A stretch of DNA of 64,000 nucleotides, from positions 1-64,000 of the forward strand of contig JBGCFN010000018.1 of the NCBI GenBank assembly GCA_045106935.1, written 5' to 3'. The position numbers and the translations under genes are program-made. This document shows positions 1 through 8,353 of this stretch, piece after piece. The notes below the pieces were generated by a model. The model did no database searches, was not told the origin of the DNA, and saw only the letters and a list, made by a program, of their open reading frames with translations. The stretch's first letter is position 1, and every line of letters begins with the position of its first letter. The stretch comes from UBA1858 sp045106935. Its GTDB lineage: Bacteria > Pseudomonadota > Gammaproteobacteria > UBA4575.

Positions 1-1
1 A

Positions 2-79
2 GTGCCATCGCATGTCCAGGTTTATGCAGATTTATATGCAGCAGTTGACTCTCTTTTAAAACAACATACCGTTAGCTAA
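2..79 (+). CDS. gmhB: C-terminal end of a probable D,D-heptose 1,7-bisphosphate phosphatase (partial)
   Basis: An open frame enters from the left edge and stops at 77-79, leaving 25 residues that end VYADLYAAVDSLLKQHTVS. The ending resembles the C-terminus of GmhB, a HAD-family phosphatase of lipopolysaccharide heptose synthesis. The TAA overlaps the ATG of the next gene (TAATG), the tight coupling often seen for gmhB followed by plsC. No catalytic motif lies inside the window, so the name rests on a short tail and on context. Confidence 0.4.
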   Translation: MPSHVQVYADLYAAVDSLLKQHTVS

Positions 80-798
80 TGCGTTTTATTCGTTCATCCC
101 TATTTTTAATTTGCATGGCAGTCACTACCTGCCTATGGGTGATCCCATGTATTGTTGCAAGACTGTTTCCTTACCATATGTGTTTCTCGATTGTCTCTGG
201 CTGGTGCACTTTAAATGTTTATTTAGCAAAAATAATTTGTGGCATTCGTTATGAAATTACCGGCTTAGAAAATATTCCTGACCGTGCTTGCGTGATCATG
301 TCTAACCATCAATCTACCTGGGAAACATTAGCCTACCCTTCTATTTTTCCAACTCTGACTTGGGTGATTAAAAAAGAATTGTTATATGTGCCTTTGTTTG
401 GTTGGGGCATTGCCTCCACTCAACCGATTGCACTTGATCGCAAGCAAGGCAAAAAGTCTTTTATTCAGTTAATAAAAGATGGCAAAGAAAAATTACGGTT
501 GGGTCGATTCATTCTTATCTTTCCAGAGGGCACTCGTATTCCTTACGAAGAAGAAAGAACACTTAAAATTGGCGGTTTTGTGTTGGCGAAAAAAGCCGGT
601 ACAGAAATTTTACCTGTCGCACATGATGCGGGACGCTTATGGCCCAGGCATGGATTTTTAAAATCCCCTGGTACCATTCAGTTACGTATTGGCGAACCTA
701 TTTCAACTACCGATAAAACAGCTGAAGAATTACGCGAGCATTATGCACAATGGTTAAGTCACACTCGTGCAGAGATAAAAAACAACGTCGAAGTTTAG
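79..798 (+). CDS. plsC: 1-acyl-sn-glycerol-3-phosphate acyltransferase (PlsC family)
   Basis: This is a membrane acyltransferase that transfers an acyl chain to lysophosphatidic acid to give phosphatidic acid in phospholipid synthesis. At 239 residues it has the usual family length. A hydrophobic N-terminal segment (about residues 7-30) is followed by the acyltransferase motif NHQSTWE with H77 and E82, an HX4E variant of HX4D, and by FPEGTR at 148-153, which binds the phosphate. The ATG overlaps the stop of the preceding gene by one base, so the two are probably translationally coupled. It ends ten bases short of the oppositely oriented aldo/keto reductase gene. The family is clear; a role with other lysophospholipids cannot be excluded. 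Confidence 0.88.
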   Translation: MRFIRSSLFLICMAVTTCLWVIPCIVARLFPYHMCFSIVSGWCTLNVYLAKIICGIRYEITGLENIPDRACVIMSNHQSTWETLAYPSIFPTLTWVIKKELLYVPLFGWGIASTQPIALDRKQGKKSFIQLIKDGKEKLRLGRFILIFPEGTRIPYEEERTLKIGGFVLAKKAGTEILPVAHDAGRLWPRHGFLKSPGTIQLRIGEPISTTDKTAEELREHYAQWLSHTRAEIKNNVEV

Positions 799-807
799 TC
801 GTTAATG

Positions 808-1839
808 TTATGGGCTAGGATTAGGCATTTCACGGTGAATATTTTCGATTTCTTCGACCACCTCTTCGCTTAGAGCAATATCAATACTGTCTATATTTTC
901 TTTCAACTGACTGATTGATGTCGCACCTATTATGTTAGCTCCCAAGAAAGGCCGACTATTAACATACGCTAGTGCTAACTGTGTGGCTGACAATCCAAAT
1001 TGATTCGCAAGTGCGACATACCTTTTTGTCGCTGCGTTAGCCTGAGCATTGCTATATCGTGTATAGCCTTCAAATAAGGTGAGTCTTGCCAGAGAGAGAT
1101 CATTCCCTTGTAAATATTTTCCCGTTAATACTCCAAAACCTAGTGGCGAATAAGCAAGTAGATCAATATTCTCACGATGAGAAAATTCTGCTAACCCAAC
1201 CTCATAGGTTCGATTGAGTAAGCTATATGGATTTTGAATGCTGATAATGCGTGGCCATTGATGTTGCTGTGACAATGTTAAGTACTGCATAGCGCCCCAA
1301 GGAGTTTCATTGGAGATGCCGATATAACGAACTTTCCCTGAAGAGACAAAATCACTTAACACCTCTAATGTTTCTGAGATAGGCGTAGTCTCTAATTCAT
1401 CATATTGATACCCCAACTCACCAAAGAAGTTAGTATTCCTTGCCGGCCAATGAATTTGATACAAATCGATATAGTCTGTCTGTAATCGCTGCAAACTTTC
1501 CTCTAACGCTTGTTCCATTTGGCTTCGAACAAGCTGTGTACCATTTCGCAAATAATCCATCATGCCTGGGCCCGCAACTTTACTGGCAATAATGACTTTA
1601 TCTCGACAATTACGATGATGTAACCATGAGCCTATAAATGTTTCCGTTGCTCCTTGCGTTTGCTGGCGAGGGGGCACCGGATACATTTCGGCGGTATCGA
1701 TAAAATTCACGCCATGAGCAAGTGCGTAGTCAAGCTGTTGATGTGCTTCTGATTCACTATTTTGCTCACCAAATGTCATTGTGCCTAAGCAAATTTTGCT
1801 GACCTTGAGATCTGAGTCCCCAAGAAATTTATATTCCAT
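808..1839 (-). CDS. Aldo/keto reductase, Tas-like
   Basis: The gene encodes a 343-residue NADPH-dependent (beta/alpha)8-barrel oxidoreductase of the aldo/keto reductase superfamily, closest by eye to the E. coli Tas group: N-terminal RxLGxSxLxVS-like start, LGTMTFGEQNSE, and FIDTAEMYPVPPR. The catalytic tetrad is visible as D48, Y53, K87 and H130. A C-terminal NADP-binding segment contains IIGATSISQLKENI. The ATG is preceded by AAGGAA at good spacing. It stands alone, divergent from the SulP gene across 230 bases. The physiological substrate cannot be deduced; Tas was linked to tyrosine prototrophy only by suppression. Confidence 0.85.
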   Translation of the reverse strand: MEYKFLGDSDLKVSKICLGTMTFGEQNSESEAHQQLDYALAHGVNFIDTAEMYPVPPRQQTQGATETFIGSWLHHRNCRDKVIIASKVAGPGMMDYLRNGTQLVRSQMEQALEESLQRLQTDYIDLYQIHWPARNTNFFGELGYQYDELETTPISETLEVLSDFVSSGKVRYIGISNETPWGAMQYLTLSQQHQWPRIISIQNPYSLLNRTYEVGLAEFSHRENIDLLAYSPLGFGVLTGKYLQGNDLSLARLTLFEGYTRYSNAQANAATKRYVALANQFGLSATQLALAYVNSRPFLGANIIGATSISQLKENIDSIDIALSEEVVEEIENIHREMPNPSP

Positions 1840-2069
1840 ATCTATTCCTTAACGCTATAAACATTGTTGATGGTTCACCAGCAGATTAAATGTCTTTAAA
1901 GAGTGATCTAATGAATCATCTTACTAGACCATAAGGCATCCCTAATATGCTACAATTTGAAAATCAAGTGTCAGGCATTATTTTTCTAAAATAACGGCCT
2001 TACACCGACAGCTAGAATCGCTACAACTCCATTAAAGTTACCAGACTAAGTCAGTAAGAAGGATTTTCG

Positions 2070-3845
2070 TTGAACTTATTAAATGTCGTTTCGCAAAGAC
2101 TAATTAAACGTTTTATGCCATTTCGTGGATGGATCCATGAACTGAAGGACCCACAAGTCCTAAAAGCCGATTTAATTGCTGGACTTTCTGTCGCGTTAGT
2201 TCTGATTCCTCAATCGATGGCCTATGCACAATTAGCTGGTTTACCTCCTTATTACGGTTTATACGCATCGTTCTTACCCGTGATCATGGCGTCTTTAATG
2301 GGTTCTTCAAGACAGGTGCATACCGGGCCTGTCGCAGTTGTCTCATTATTAACCGCGGCGGCATTGGCCCCCTTCGCCTCGGGCGACCCCGCCCAATATG
2401 CAGCCTACGCAGTCATGCTGGCATTAATGGTGGGAGTTTTTCAATTATCCTTGGGCTTATTACAGCTTGGATTTTTCATAGACTTTCTCTCTCACCCTGT
2501 CGTGGTGGGCTTTACAAATGGGGCAGCCATTATTATTGCCACCTCACAAGTAGGAAAACTATTTGGTGTCACGGCAGAAAGGGCGGAACATCACTATGAA
2601 ACTGTCTGGTTAATCATCCAGGAGGCATACCACCATACTCATATGCCCACGGTGGCATTCAGCGTTGCCGCCTTAGCCATTATGATATTGCTTAAAAAAT
2701 TCGCACCTAAGGTGCCTGGTGTATTAGTCGCGGTAGTGATTACAACAATTGCTTCTTGGTTATTAAATTATGAGCAACTTGGCGGCAAAGTGGTTGGTGC
2801 GATTCCTCAAGGGCTACCCGCATTTTCATTTCCTGAAATAGATCTGCAAGCAGCACTTTTACTTATTACAAATGCAATCGCTATTGGTTTGATCGGATTT
2901 ACCGAGGCCATTTCTGTTGCTAAAGCAATTGCAGCCCAAACTCGCCAACGCTTAGATGCCAACCAAGGATTAGTTGGTCAAGGCTTGGCTAACATTACTT
3001 CAAGCTTATTCCAGGGTTATGCAGTATCAGGTTCTTTCTCCCGCTCTGCCGTAAATTTAAGCGCAGGTGCAAAAACTGGTTTTGCTGCAATCGCCAGTGG
3101 CTTGCTTGTCATGTTAACTTTATTATTCTTAACCCCATTGCTGTATCACCTTCCGCAACCGACCTTAGCGGCAGTCATTATTCTCGCGGTATTCAATTTA
3201 ATAAAATTCAAGCCCATCAAATACGCGTGGCGAGTACAAAAACACGATGCCATCGTCGCCATGATTACTTTCATTCTTACGTTACTTTGGGCACCTCATT
3301 TAGAGAAGAGTATTTTAGTCGGTGTTGTTCTTTCGATGGGCTTATATATGTACCGCACTATGCGCCCAAGAATTGCTGTTCTTGCTATGCAAAGTGACGG
3401 TACGCTTGCTGATGCTGAATCAAATATTCTTAAGACATGCTCAAAAATAACCATTTTGCGTTTTGATGGCTCTTTGTTTTTTGCCAACACAGGTTATTTT
3501 GAAGAAAAGGTGCTGGAACGCGTTGCTTCTAAACCAGACTTAAAATTTATTATTATTGATGCGGAAGGCATCAATGAAATTGATGCGACAGGTGAGGAAA
3601 TGCTGCATCAGCTTGCATTGCGATTGCATGCCTTAGGTATTGAATTCTTATTCTGTCGTACGAAGAAGCAAGTGATGGATGTATTCTTACGCACTGGTTT
3701 TGCCAGCGAGGCCTGGATTGATCATTTCCATCATACTGAAGAGCAAGCTATTAAATTTGCTTGGGATAGCATCGACGATTGCCAAGAAGGGAAATGCCCG
3801 CTGTCTACTCAAGAAATATGCCCCGCTAGAAAATCAGATGGCTAA
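2070..3845 (+). CDS. SulP/SLC26 family anion transporter with STAS domain
   Basis: This is a 591-residue inner-membrane transporter of the SulP family, which moves sulfate, bicarbonate or other small anions. The N-terminal two thirds is a multispanning membrane domain with the SulP signature around PPYYGLYASF and SSRQVHTGPVAVVSL (about residues 68-100). A cytoplasmic STAS domain follows from about residue 455, with DAEGINEIDATGEEML near 500. The last 20 residues hold three cysteines (CQEGKCPLSTQEIC), an unusual tail. The start is TTG at 2070, chosen because AAGAAGGA lies just upstream; ATG at 2115 is the alternative. Substrate is not resolved by sequence; there are no linked carbonic anhydrase or sulfur genes next to it. 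Confidence 0.88.
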   Translation: MNLLNVVSQRLIKRFMPFRGWIHELKDPQVLKADLIAGLSVALVLIPQSMAYAQLAGLPPYYGLYASFLPVIMASLMGSSRQVHTGPVAVVSLLTAAALAPFASGDPAQYAAYAVMLALMVGVFQLSLGLLQLGFFIDFLSHPVVVGFTNGAAIIIATSQVGKLFGVTAERAEHHYETVWLIIQEAYHHTHMPTVAFSVAALAIMILLKKFAPKVPGVLVAVVITTIASWLLNYEQLGGKVVGAIPQGLPAFSFPEIDLQAALLLITNAIAIGLIGFTEAISVAKAIAAQTRQRLDANQGLVGQGLANITSSLFQGYAVSGSFSRSAVNLSAGAKTGFAAIASGLLVMLTLLFLTPLLYHLPQPTLAAVIILAVFNLIKFKPIKYAWRVQKHDAIVAMITFILTLLWAPHLEKSILVGVVLSMGLYMYRTMRPRIAVLAMQSDGTLADAESNILKTCSKITILRFDGSLFFANTGYFEEKVLERVASKPDLKFIIIDAEGINEIDATGEEMLHQLALRLHALGIEFLFCRTKKQVMDVFLRTGFASEAWIDHFHHTEEQAIKFAWDSIDDCQEGKCPLSTQEICPARKSDG

Positions 3846-3910
3846 GTTTTAATTGGAATAATTAGACAGTTCGATTACTTTTTAGGGGCGGGTATTTATT
3901 TTCCCCTAAG

Positions 3911-4150
3911 TTGGAGCAAGATAATCATCAATTACGCTCATTCACAGCACCTATATTTGATAATCGCGTAATTGATGGTAACGCCGTTGAAGAACTTGTT
4001 GATCATAATTATCACACTCAAGGATTTGCCAAGAATAATCATTACTTTGTATTAAATAATCTAGGCTCAACACCTTATAGTAGTATTGGCCTCGGCTTTT
4101 TACTCAGAAGGAAAAGTGCTGATTTATATAGTCATTTTTTGACTACATAA
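3911..4150 (+). CDS. Unrecognised short open frame (79 aa), doubtful
   Basis: A 79-codon open frame with a TTG start fills the gap between the SulP gene and the convergent trmB, overlapping the trmB 3' end by 19 bases. I do not recognise the product, and no ribosome-binding site is visible. The frame stays open upstream of the TTG back to about 3866. It could be a small gene, a decayed remnant of a longer one, or chance. The composition (many N, H and L; one weakly hydrophobic GLGFLL stretch) gives no functional clue. Confidence 0.25.
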   Translation: MEQDNHQLRSFTAPIFDNRVIDGNAVEELVDHNYHTQGFAKNNHYFVLNNLGSTPYSSIGLGFLLRRKSADLYSHFLTT

Positions 4151-4824
4151 ATTAAATCAGATACTTCATGCCCCTTTCTTAAACCACGTTGTTCAAATCG
4201 TGTGTGTGGGCGATTAAGTCCAAGAGGATTGATATTAGAGTTGGTTGGAGTAATATTTTTTACTTGCGCAACATGCTTCTGCATAAATTTTACATACGGT
4301 TGCCAATCACTCGCTAAATGTAAAATACTATCAGGATTCATTACTCTAACCAGTTCTTGTAAAAATTCTTGTTGGACCAATCTGCGTTTATGATGCTTAG
4401 TTTTAGGCCAAGGATCAGGAAACCAAACCATCACTCCTGAAAGTAAATTGTTATCGAATTTGGTTTTTAATAGCTGTAAAACATCCCTATTAATGACACG
4501 AATATTACCTACTTCTTGCTTATCTATTTTTTGCAGTACCGCGCCTATACCAGGACGATATACTTCTACGCCAATGAAATTAAAATCTGGTCGTTGCTGG
4601 GCGAGTGAAATAAGTGAATCCCCACTGCCAAACCCAATATCAAGTATAGTCGGCTGGGGTTTAGTAAACCAATCGTTGGGAATAACTTTATCGATATCAT
4701 CATCTGGTATGCCATATTTTGGCCAAAGCTCAGTCAGTGCTTTTTTCTGCCCGCTTGTGAACCTGCCTTCTCGAATGACAAAGCTGCGGTTCGTTCGTAA
4801 TATAGGACTTGGAGGTTGCTTCAA
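4132..4824 (-). CDS. trmB: tRNA (guanine-N7-)-methyltransferase
   Basis: TrmB methylates N7 of G46 in the variable loop of tRNAs using S-adenosylmethionine. The 230-residue protein has the Rossmann SAM-binding loop LDIGFGSGDS at 61-70, an acidic residue at the end of strand beta2 (E87), and the family signature FPDPWPKTKHHKRR at 135-148. The start is TTG at 4824, whose bases overlap the TGA stop of thiG by four nucleotides, so translation is probably coupled to thiG. The pairing of thiG and trmB is common in gammaproteobacteria. Confidence 0.94.
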   Translation of the reverse strand: MKQPPSPILRTNRSFVIREGRFTSGQKKALTELWPKYGIPDDDIDKVIPNDWFTKPQPTILDIGFGSGDSLISLAQQRPDFNFIGVEVYRPGIGAVLQKIDKQEVGNIRVINRDVLQLLKTKFDNNLLSGVMVWFPDPWPKTKHHKRRLVQQEFLQELVRVMNPDSILHLASDWQPYVKFMQKHVAQVKNITPTNSNINPLGLNRPHTRFEQRGLRKGHEVSDLIYVVKK

Positions 4825-5618
4825 GGCTTAGCCGAAATAGTATCTTCTATGGGTGATGATGCAGATGCAAATCTTCGCTTTGGCATTCGCCCCGATAGGT
4901 AAGCTAATCTGCCAGCAACGATGGCATGATTCATGGCAGTTGCCATGGTTACCGGATGAGTTGCTTCTGCAATCGCTGTATTCATTAACACGCCCTCACA
5001 ACCTAGCTCCATAGCTATCGCTGCATCAGAAGCCGTTCCAACCCCAGCATCGACAATCACAGGTACATTCGCATTTTCGATAATTGTGACAATATTATAC
5101 GGGTTGCGAATGCCCAGTCCTGAACCGATAGGCGCTGCCAGCGGCATAATTGAGGCACAGCCGATGTCTTCAAGTGTTTTGGCAATAATAGGGTCGTCGT
5201 TGGTATATACCATCACCTCAAAACCATCTTTGACTAAGATTTCAGCCGCTTTAATGGTATCAATGACATTTGGGAATAGTGTCGTTTTGTCTGCCAACAC
5301 CTCTAACTTCACTAATGCGTGACCATCTAATAACTCACGGCCTAATCTACAAACTCTCACTGCGTCTTCACAGTTAAAGCAACCTGCGGTATTTGGCAGG
5401 ATAGTAAATTCTTCTGTAGGAATATAATCCAGTAAATTTGGCTGATCTGCTTCCTGGCCGATATTTGTCCGCCTTAATGCTACCGTGACGATTTCTGCCC
5501 CACTCGCGATGATTGCTTCTCTAGTCTGCTCAAAATCACGATATTTACCTGTTCCTACCAACAGCCGGGAATTGAACTGACGTTCACCCATGGTCCATGG
5601 TTTCTGTGTAATTTCCAC
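4821..5618 (-). CDS. thiG: Thiazole synthase
   Basis: ThiG condenses 1-deoxy-D-xylulose 5-phosphate, dehydroglycine and sulfur from ThiS thiocarboxylate into the thiazole phosphate of thiamine. The 265-residue protein is a standard-length (beta/alpha)8 barrel. The Schiff-base lysine lies in LVKLEVLAD (K104), and phosphate-binding glycines are in the later VDAGVGTASDAAIAMELG segment. It follows thiS by 35 bases and overlaps trmB. The dehydroglycine donor in this organism is probably the ThiO glycine oxidase encoded at 13.4 kb. Confidence 0.95.
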   Translation of the reverse strand: MEITQKPWTMGERQFNSRLLVGTGKYRDFEQTREAIIASGAEIVTVALRRTNIGQEADQPNLLDYIPTEEFTILPNTAGCFNCEDAVRVCRLGRELLDGHALVKLEVLADKTTLFPNVIDTIKAAEILVKDGFEVMVYTNDDPIIAKTLEDIGCASIMPLAAPIGSGLGIRNPYNIVTIIENANVPVIVDAGVGTASDAAIAMELGCEGVLMNTAIAEATHPVTMATAMNHAIVAGRLAYLSGRMPKRRFASASSPIEDTISAKP

Positions 5619-5653
5619 TTGATTATTTTCTTCTGTAAATTTGCATAAGCGCT

Positions 5654-5854
5654 TTAGCCGCCACCGACGGCTTGAATGATCTCTACCTTATCGCCTGAAG
5701 ATAGTTGAAATGTGACATGTTGAGCACGAGGGATGACCTCTAAATTAACTTCTACTGCGATTCTTTTACCTTCCAGTCCCTGCATTCTTAGTATCTCTGA
5801 GATTGAGCACTGATCATCAATCTGTGTATTCTCACCATTCAGTTCTATCTGCAT
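5654..5854 (-). CDS. thiS: Sulfur carrier protein ThiS
   Basis: This is a 66-residue ubiquitin-fold sulfur carrier. Its C-terminal glycine is adenylated and thiocarboxylated to deliver sulfur to ThiG. The protein ends in AVGGG; the canonical ending is GG, and here there are three glycines before the stop. It begins the thiS-thiG-trmB transcription unit. No thiamine pyrophosphate riboswitch-like sequence is visible in the 133 bases between it and the divergent deacetylase gene. Confidence 0.93.
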   Translation of the reverse strand: MQIELNGENTQIDDQCSISEILRMQGLEGKRIAVEVNLEVIPRAQHVTFQLSSGDKVEIIQAVGGG

Positions 5855-5987
5855 AATAATTAACTTTATTCGTTCTGCCTATCTGAAATTGTACATCGTT
5901 GACGGATTGGTCTGTGAATTCTTTCTCTATTTTAGTACTAGAATGTTGTTAGGATAAAGACCATTAAAATTCCCTCTATGCAGCACA

Positions 5988-6959
5988 ATGTCTAGCTCAA
6001 ACTCCCCTGTTAATGTTTACATCACTGTCGATACGGAGACCTGGTGTGGCGGATGGAATGATATTGACGCTAAATTCCCGCAGGCTTTCAAAAACTACAT
6101 CTACGGAAAAACAAGCAAGGGTGATTATGGCTTGCCTTTTCAGCTTAAATTATTAAATGAACATAACTTAAAAGCTGTATTTTTTGTCGAACCGCTATTT
6201 TCCATGCGCTTTGGTAAGGATTATTTAGACGAAGTTGTTGGGTTAATATTAGATGCAAATCAAAGTGTAGAATTACATGTACACCCCGAATGGACTGACG
6301 AATCTCGTAGTGTCATTTTTCCACATATAAAAAATAAACGAGAACACCTTAAATATTTCACTGCAGAGGAACAAACACACTTATTGTCACTCGGAAATGA
6401 GTTGCTTAACGCTGCGGGTTGCAAAGATGTTACCGCTTTTAGAGCAGGGTCATTTGGTGCCAACGACGACACATTACGCGCGGTCAAGGCCAGCGGACTT
6501 AGTATTGATTCAAGTTATAATTATTGCTTCGGAGAAAATTGCGAAATTAGCGTGTTTGATGATATCCATCAAGCCATCGCGCATAATGGTATTGTAGAAG
6601 TGCCTATGACAACCTTTGTTGATGGTACAGGCAAAAGACGTCATACCCAACTCACCGCTTGTTCATATGCTGAACTTAGTGCCGGACTGATAAATGCTTA
6701 CGAAAATAAATGGCAATCATATGTGTTATTAAGCCATTCTTTCGAATTAATGAAACCAGATTTTTCAAATTACGACAGGGTCATTGTCAAACGGTTTGAG
6801 AAATTATGTGCATTCCTAGCTAATAATAAAGACAAATTCCGTACTAGCTTTTTTGATGAAGTGAATATCCCCAACAATCAAATTAAGCAGCCATTAACGA
6901 CTGGGCTTACATCGACCTTGAAAAGGTATTGTGAACAGTCTTTAAGAAAGTTTATGTAA
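5988..6959 (+). CDS. Polysaccharide deacetylase-like protein of the EPS block
   Basis: The 323-residue protein has the layout of a NodB-homology (carbohydrate esterase 4) deacetylase: TVDTETW at 13-19 supplies the catalytic/metal acidic residues, ELHVHPEW carries the metal-binding histidines H97 and H99, FRAGSFGANDDTLRA matches motif 3, and LLSHSFEL near residue 245 is motif 5-like. There is no signal peptide, so action on lipid-linked or cytosolic intermediates or an unusual export route are both possible. It is transcribed alone on the plus strand and faces the capK-like gene at its 3' end (17-base gap). The substrate is inferred to be a surface polysaccharide from the neighbours. Confidence 0.72.
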   Translation: MSSSNSPVNVYITVDTETWCGGWNDIDAKFPQAFKNYIYGKTSKGDYGLPFQLKLLNEHNLKAVFFVEPLFSMRFGKDYLDEVVGLILDANQSVELHVHPEWTDESRSVIFPHIKNKREHLKYFTAEEQTHLLSLGNELLNAAGCKDVTAFRAGSFGANDDTLRAVKASGLSIDSSYNYCFGENCEISVFDDIHQAIAHNGIVEVPMTTFVDGTGKRRHTQLTACSYAELSAGLINAYENKWQSYVLLSHSFELMKPDFSNYDRVIVKRFEKLCAFLANNKDKFRTSFFDEVNIPNNQIKQPLTTGLTSTLKRYCEQSLRKFM

Positions 6960-6976
6960 TAATTTTTTATGTGACA

Positions 6977-8353
6977 TCATATTGCATGACTAATCACGTA
7001 TCTAAATTTTCCTGATTTTTCTGCTGGAATTTTATCGACACATTCAATTATAACGTCAACATCGTTACCTAATCGTGCTTTAAACCCTTTAATAATGTCT
7101 GATTTATTCATTTCATTGAATTCATCATCCACAATTAAATATATACGTGTACTGTCCTTTGTTTCTTGAACAATTTTAAATTCACTAATACATGTGATTT
7201 CACGAAGGACATAGATAAGGGCTAAGCCATGCATCACACTACCGCTTTGACTCACCACAAAATCCGTTGTGCGCCCCTGAATTTCCTTTAATATAGGCAA
7301 TCCACGTCCACAAGCACATTGTTTATCGTCTAATACACCGATATCCCCAGTCCGATATCTAACAAACGGATAGCCTCTTGTCGCAAGGTGTGTAACAACA
7401 ATTTCTCCTGACTCCCCAATTCTGACTGGTTGCCCCTGTGGGTCTATTATCTCTACGATGATATCTTCTGCGGTTATATGCATGTTGCCTGAAGGGCATT
7501 CATGAGCGATGAACCCTGCATCGCGTCCACCATATCCATTAGCAACTTTACAACCGAAACAATTTTCGATTAATTCGCGTTGCTCTGGATATAAATATTC
7601 AGACGTCACAAAAACGACTTTAACGCCAATGTTTTTCATATTAATCGCATGATCGCTCGCATATTTAGCAATGCGACCTAATGCTGATGGGTAACCAAAT
7701 AGCATTTTTGGTTGGTAACGAATGATCTCCTCAATAAATCCACGTAATTTTTCATCTGACATATCAAAGGCAGGTAATAATTTTGTGCGCAGTAATTTAT
7801 CTCGAATAAGACGTACCTTATCTTGTGCGCCCAACTCAATTGGAGAGCCCCACACAACTAATTCTGGGTCACCAATATCGACTCCCCACCAACGTGTGGC
7901 TCGCCATTTAGCTGCTACATCGTGACTGACACGTTCATTACCAATATAAAAAACGAGTGGTTGTCCGCTTGATCCGCCGGTATTAAATTTAGCTAAATTA
8001 TCGGGTATGTCAGATTTTAGCTGTTCAGAGTGTTCACGGATTATAGATTTCGTTAACAATGGTAGCTGTGTTAATGCAGCTAAAGAATCTATTTTTTCAG
8101 GCTCAAAATGATGTTGTTTAAATAAATTTTTATAGTAGCCAACATGTTCATTTGCATGAATTAATAATTCACGTAACCTTTTTATTTGTAATTGTTCTAA
8201 TTCTGAGGGCGTTAACCATTGGCTTTCCTCTAACTGTTTACGAGCACTAACCGTTGTATGTTTTTTTAGCCGTTCGTGAATAGGAAAGAGAACTCCAGAA
8301 GCCATTGATGTATAGATATCTGAATATTTTCTTATATTTATTGAATTATTCAT
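6977..8353 (-). CDS. CapK/PaaK-like adenylate-forming enzyme
   Basis: This 458-residue member of the ANL (adenylate-forming) superfamily belongs to the phenylacetate-CoA ligase-like branch that includes CapK proteins of polysaccharide clusters. The ATP-binding P-loop FNTGGSSGQP is at 123-132, NGYGGRDAGF near 270 is the A5-type motif, and TRGYPFVRYRTGDIG is the A7/A8 region. A CACGRGLP segment follows, as in PaaK-type enzymes. Its ATG overlaps the stop of the upstream glycosyltransferase (ATGA-type overlap), so they form one operon. It presumably activates a carboxylic acid for transfer to a sugar; the acid is unknown. Confidence 0.8.
   Translation of the reverse strand: MNNSINIRKYSDIYTSMASGVLFPIHERLKKHTTVSARKQLEESQWLTPSELEQLQIKRLRELLIHANEHVGYYKNLFKQHHFEPEKIDSLAALTQLPLLTKSIIREHSEQLKSDIPDNLAKFNTGGSSGQPLVFYIGNERVSHDVAAKWRATRWWGVDIGDPELVVWGSPIELGAQDKVRLIRDKLLRTKLLPAFDMSDEKLRGFIEEIIRYQPKMLFGYPSALGRIAKYASDHAINMKNIGVKVVFVTSEYLYPEQRELIENCFGCKVANGYGGRDAGFIAHECPSGNMHITAEDIIVEIIDPQGQPVRIGESGEIVVTHLATRGYPFVRYRTGDIGVLDDKQCACGRGLPILKEIQGRTTDFVVSQSGSVMHGLALIYVLREITCISEFKIVQETKDSTRIYLIVDDEFNEMNKSDIIKGFKARLGNDVDVIIECVDKIPAEKSGKFRYVISHAI

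Noticed and set aside
3884..3907. AGGGG/CCCCT hairpin after the SulP gene as a terminator.
   Set aside because: Five base pairs with a 14-base loop and no U-tract; too weak to call.
5855..5987. Thiamine pyrophosphate riboswitch before thiS.
   Set aside because: No CTGAGA or ACCTGAT-like core is present in the leader on the minus strand.
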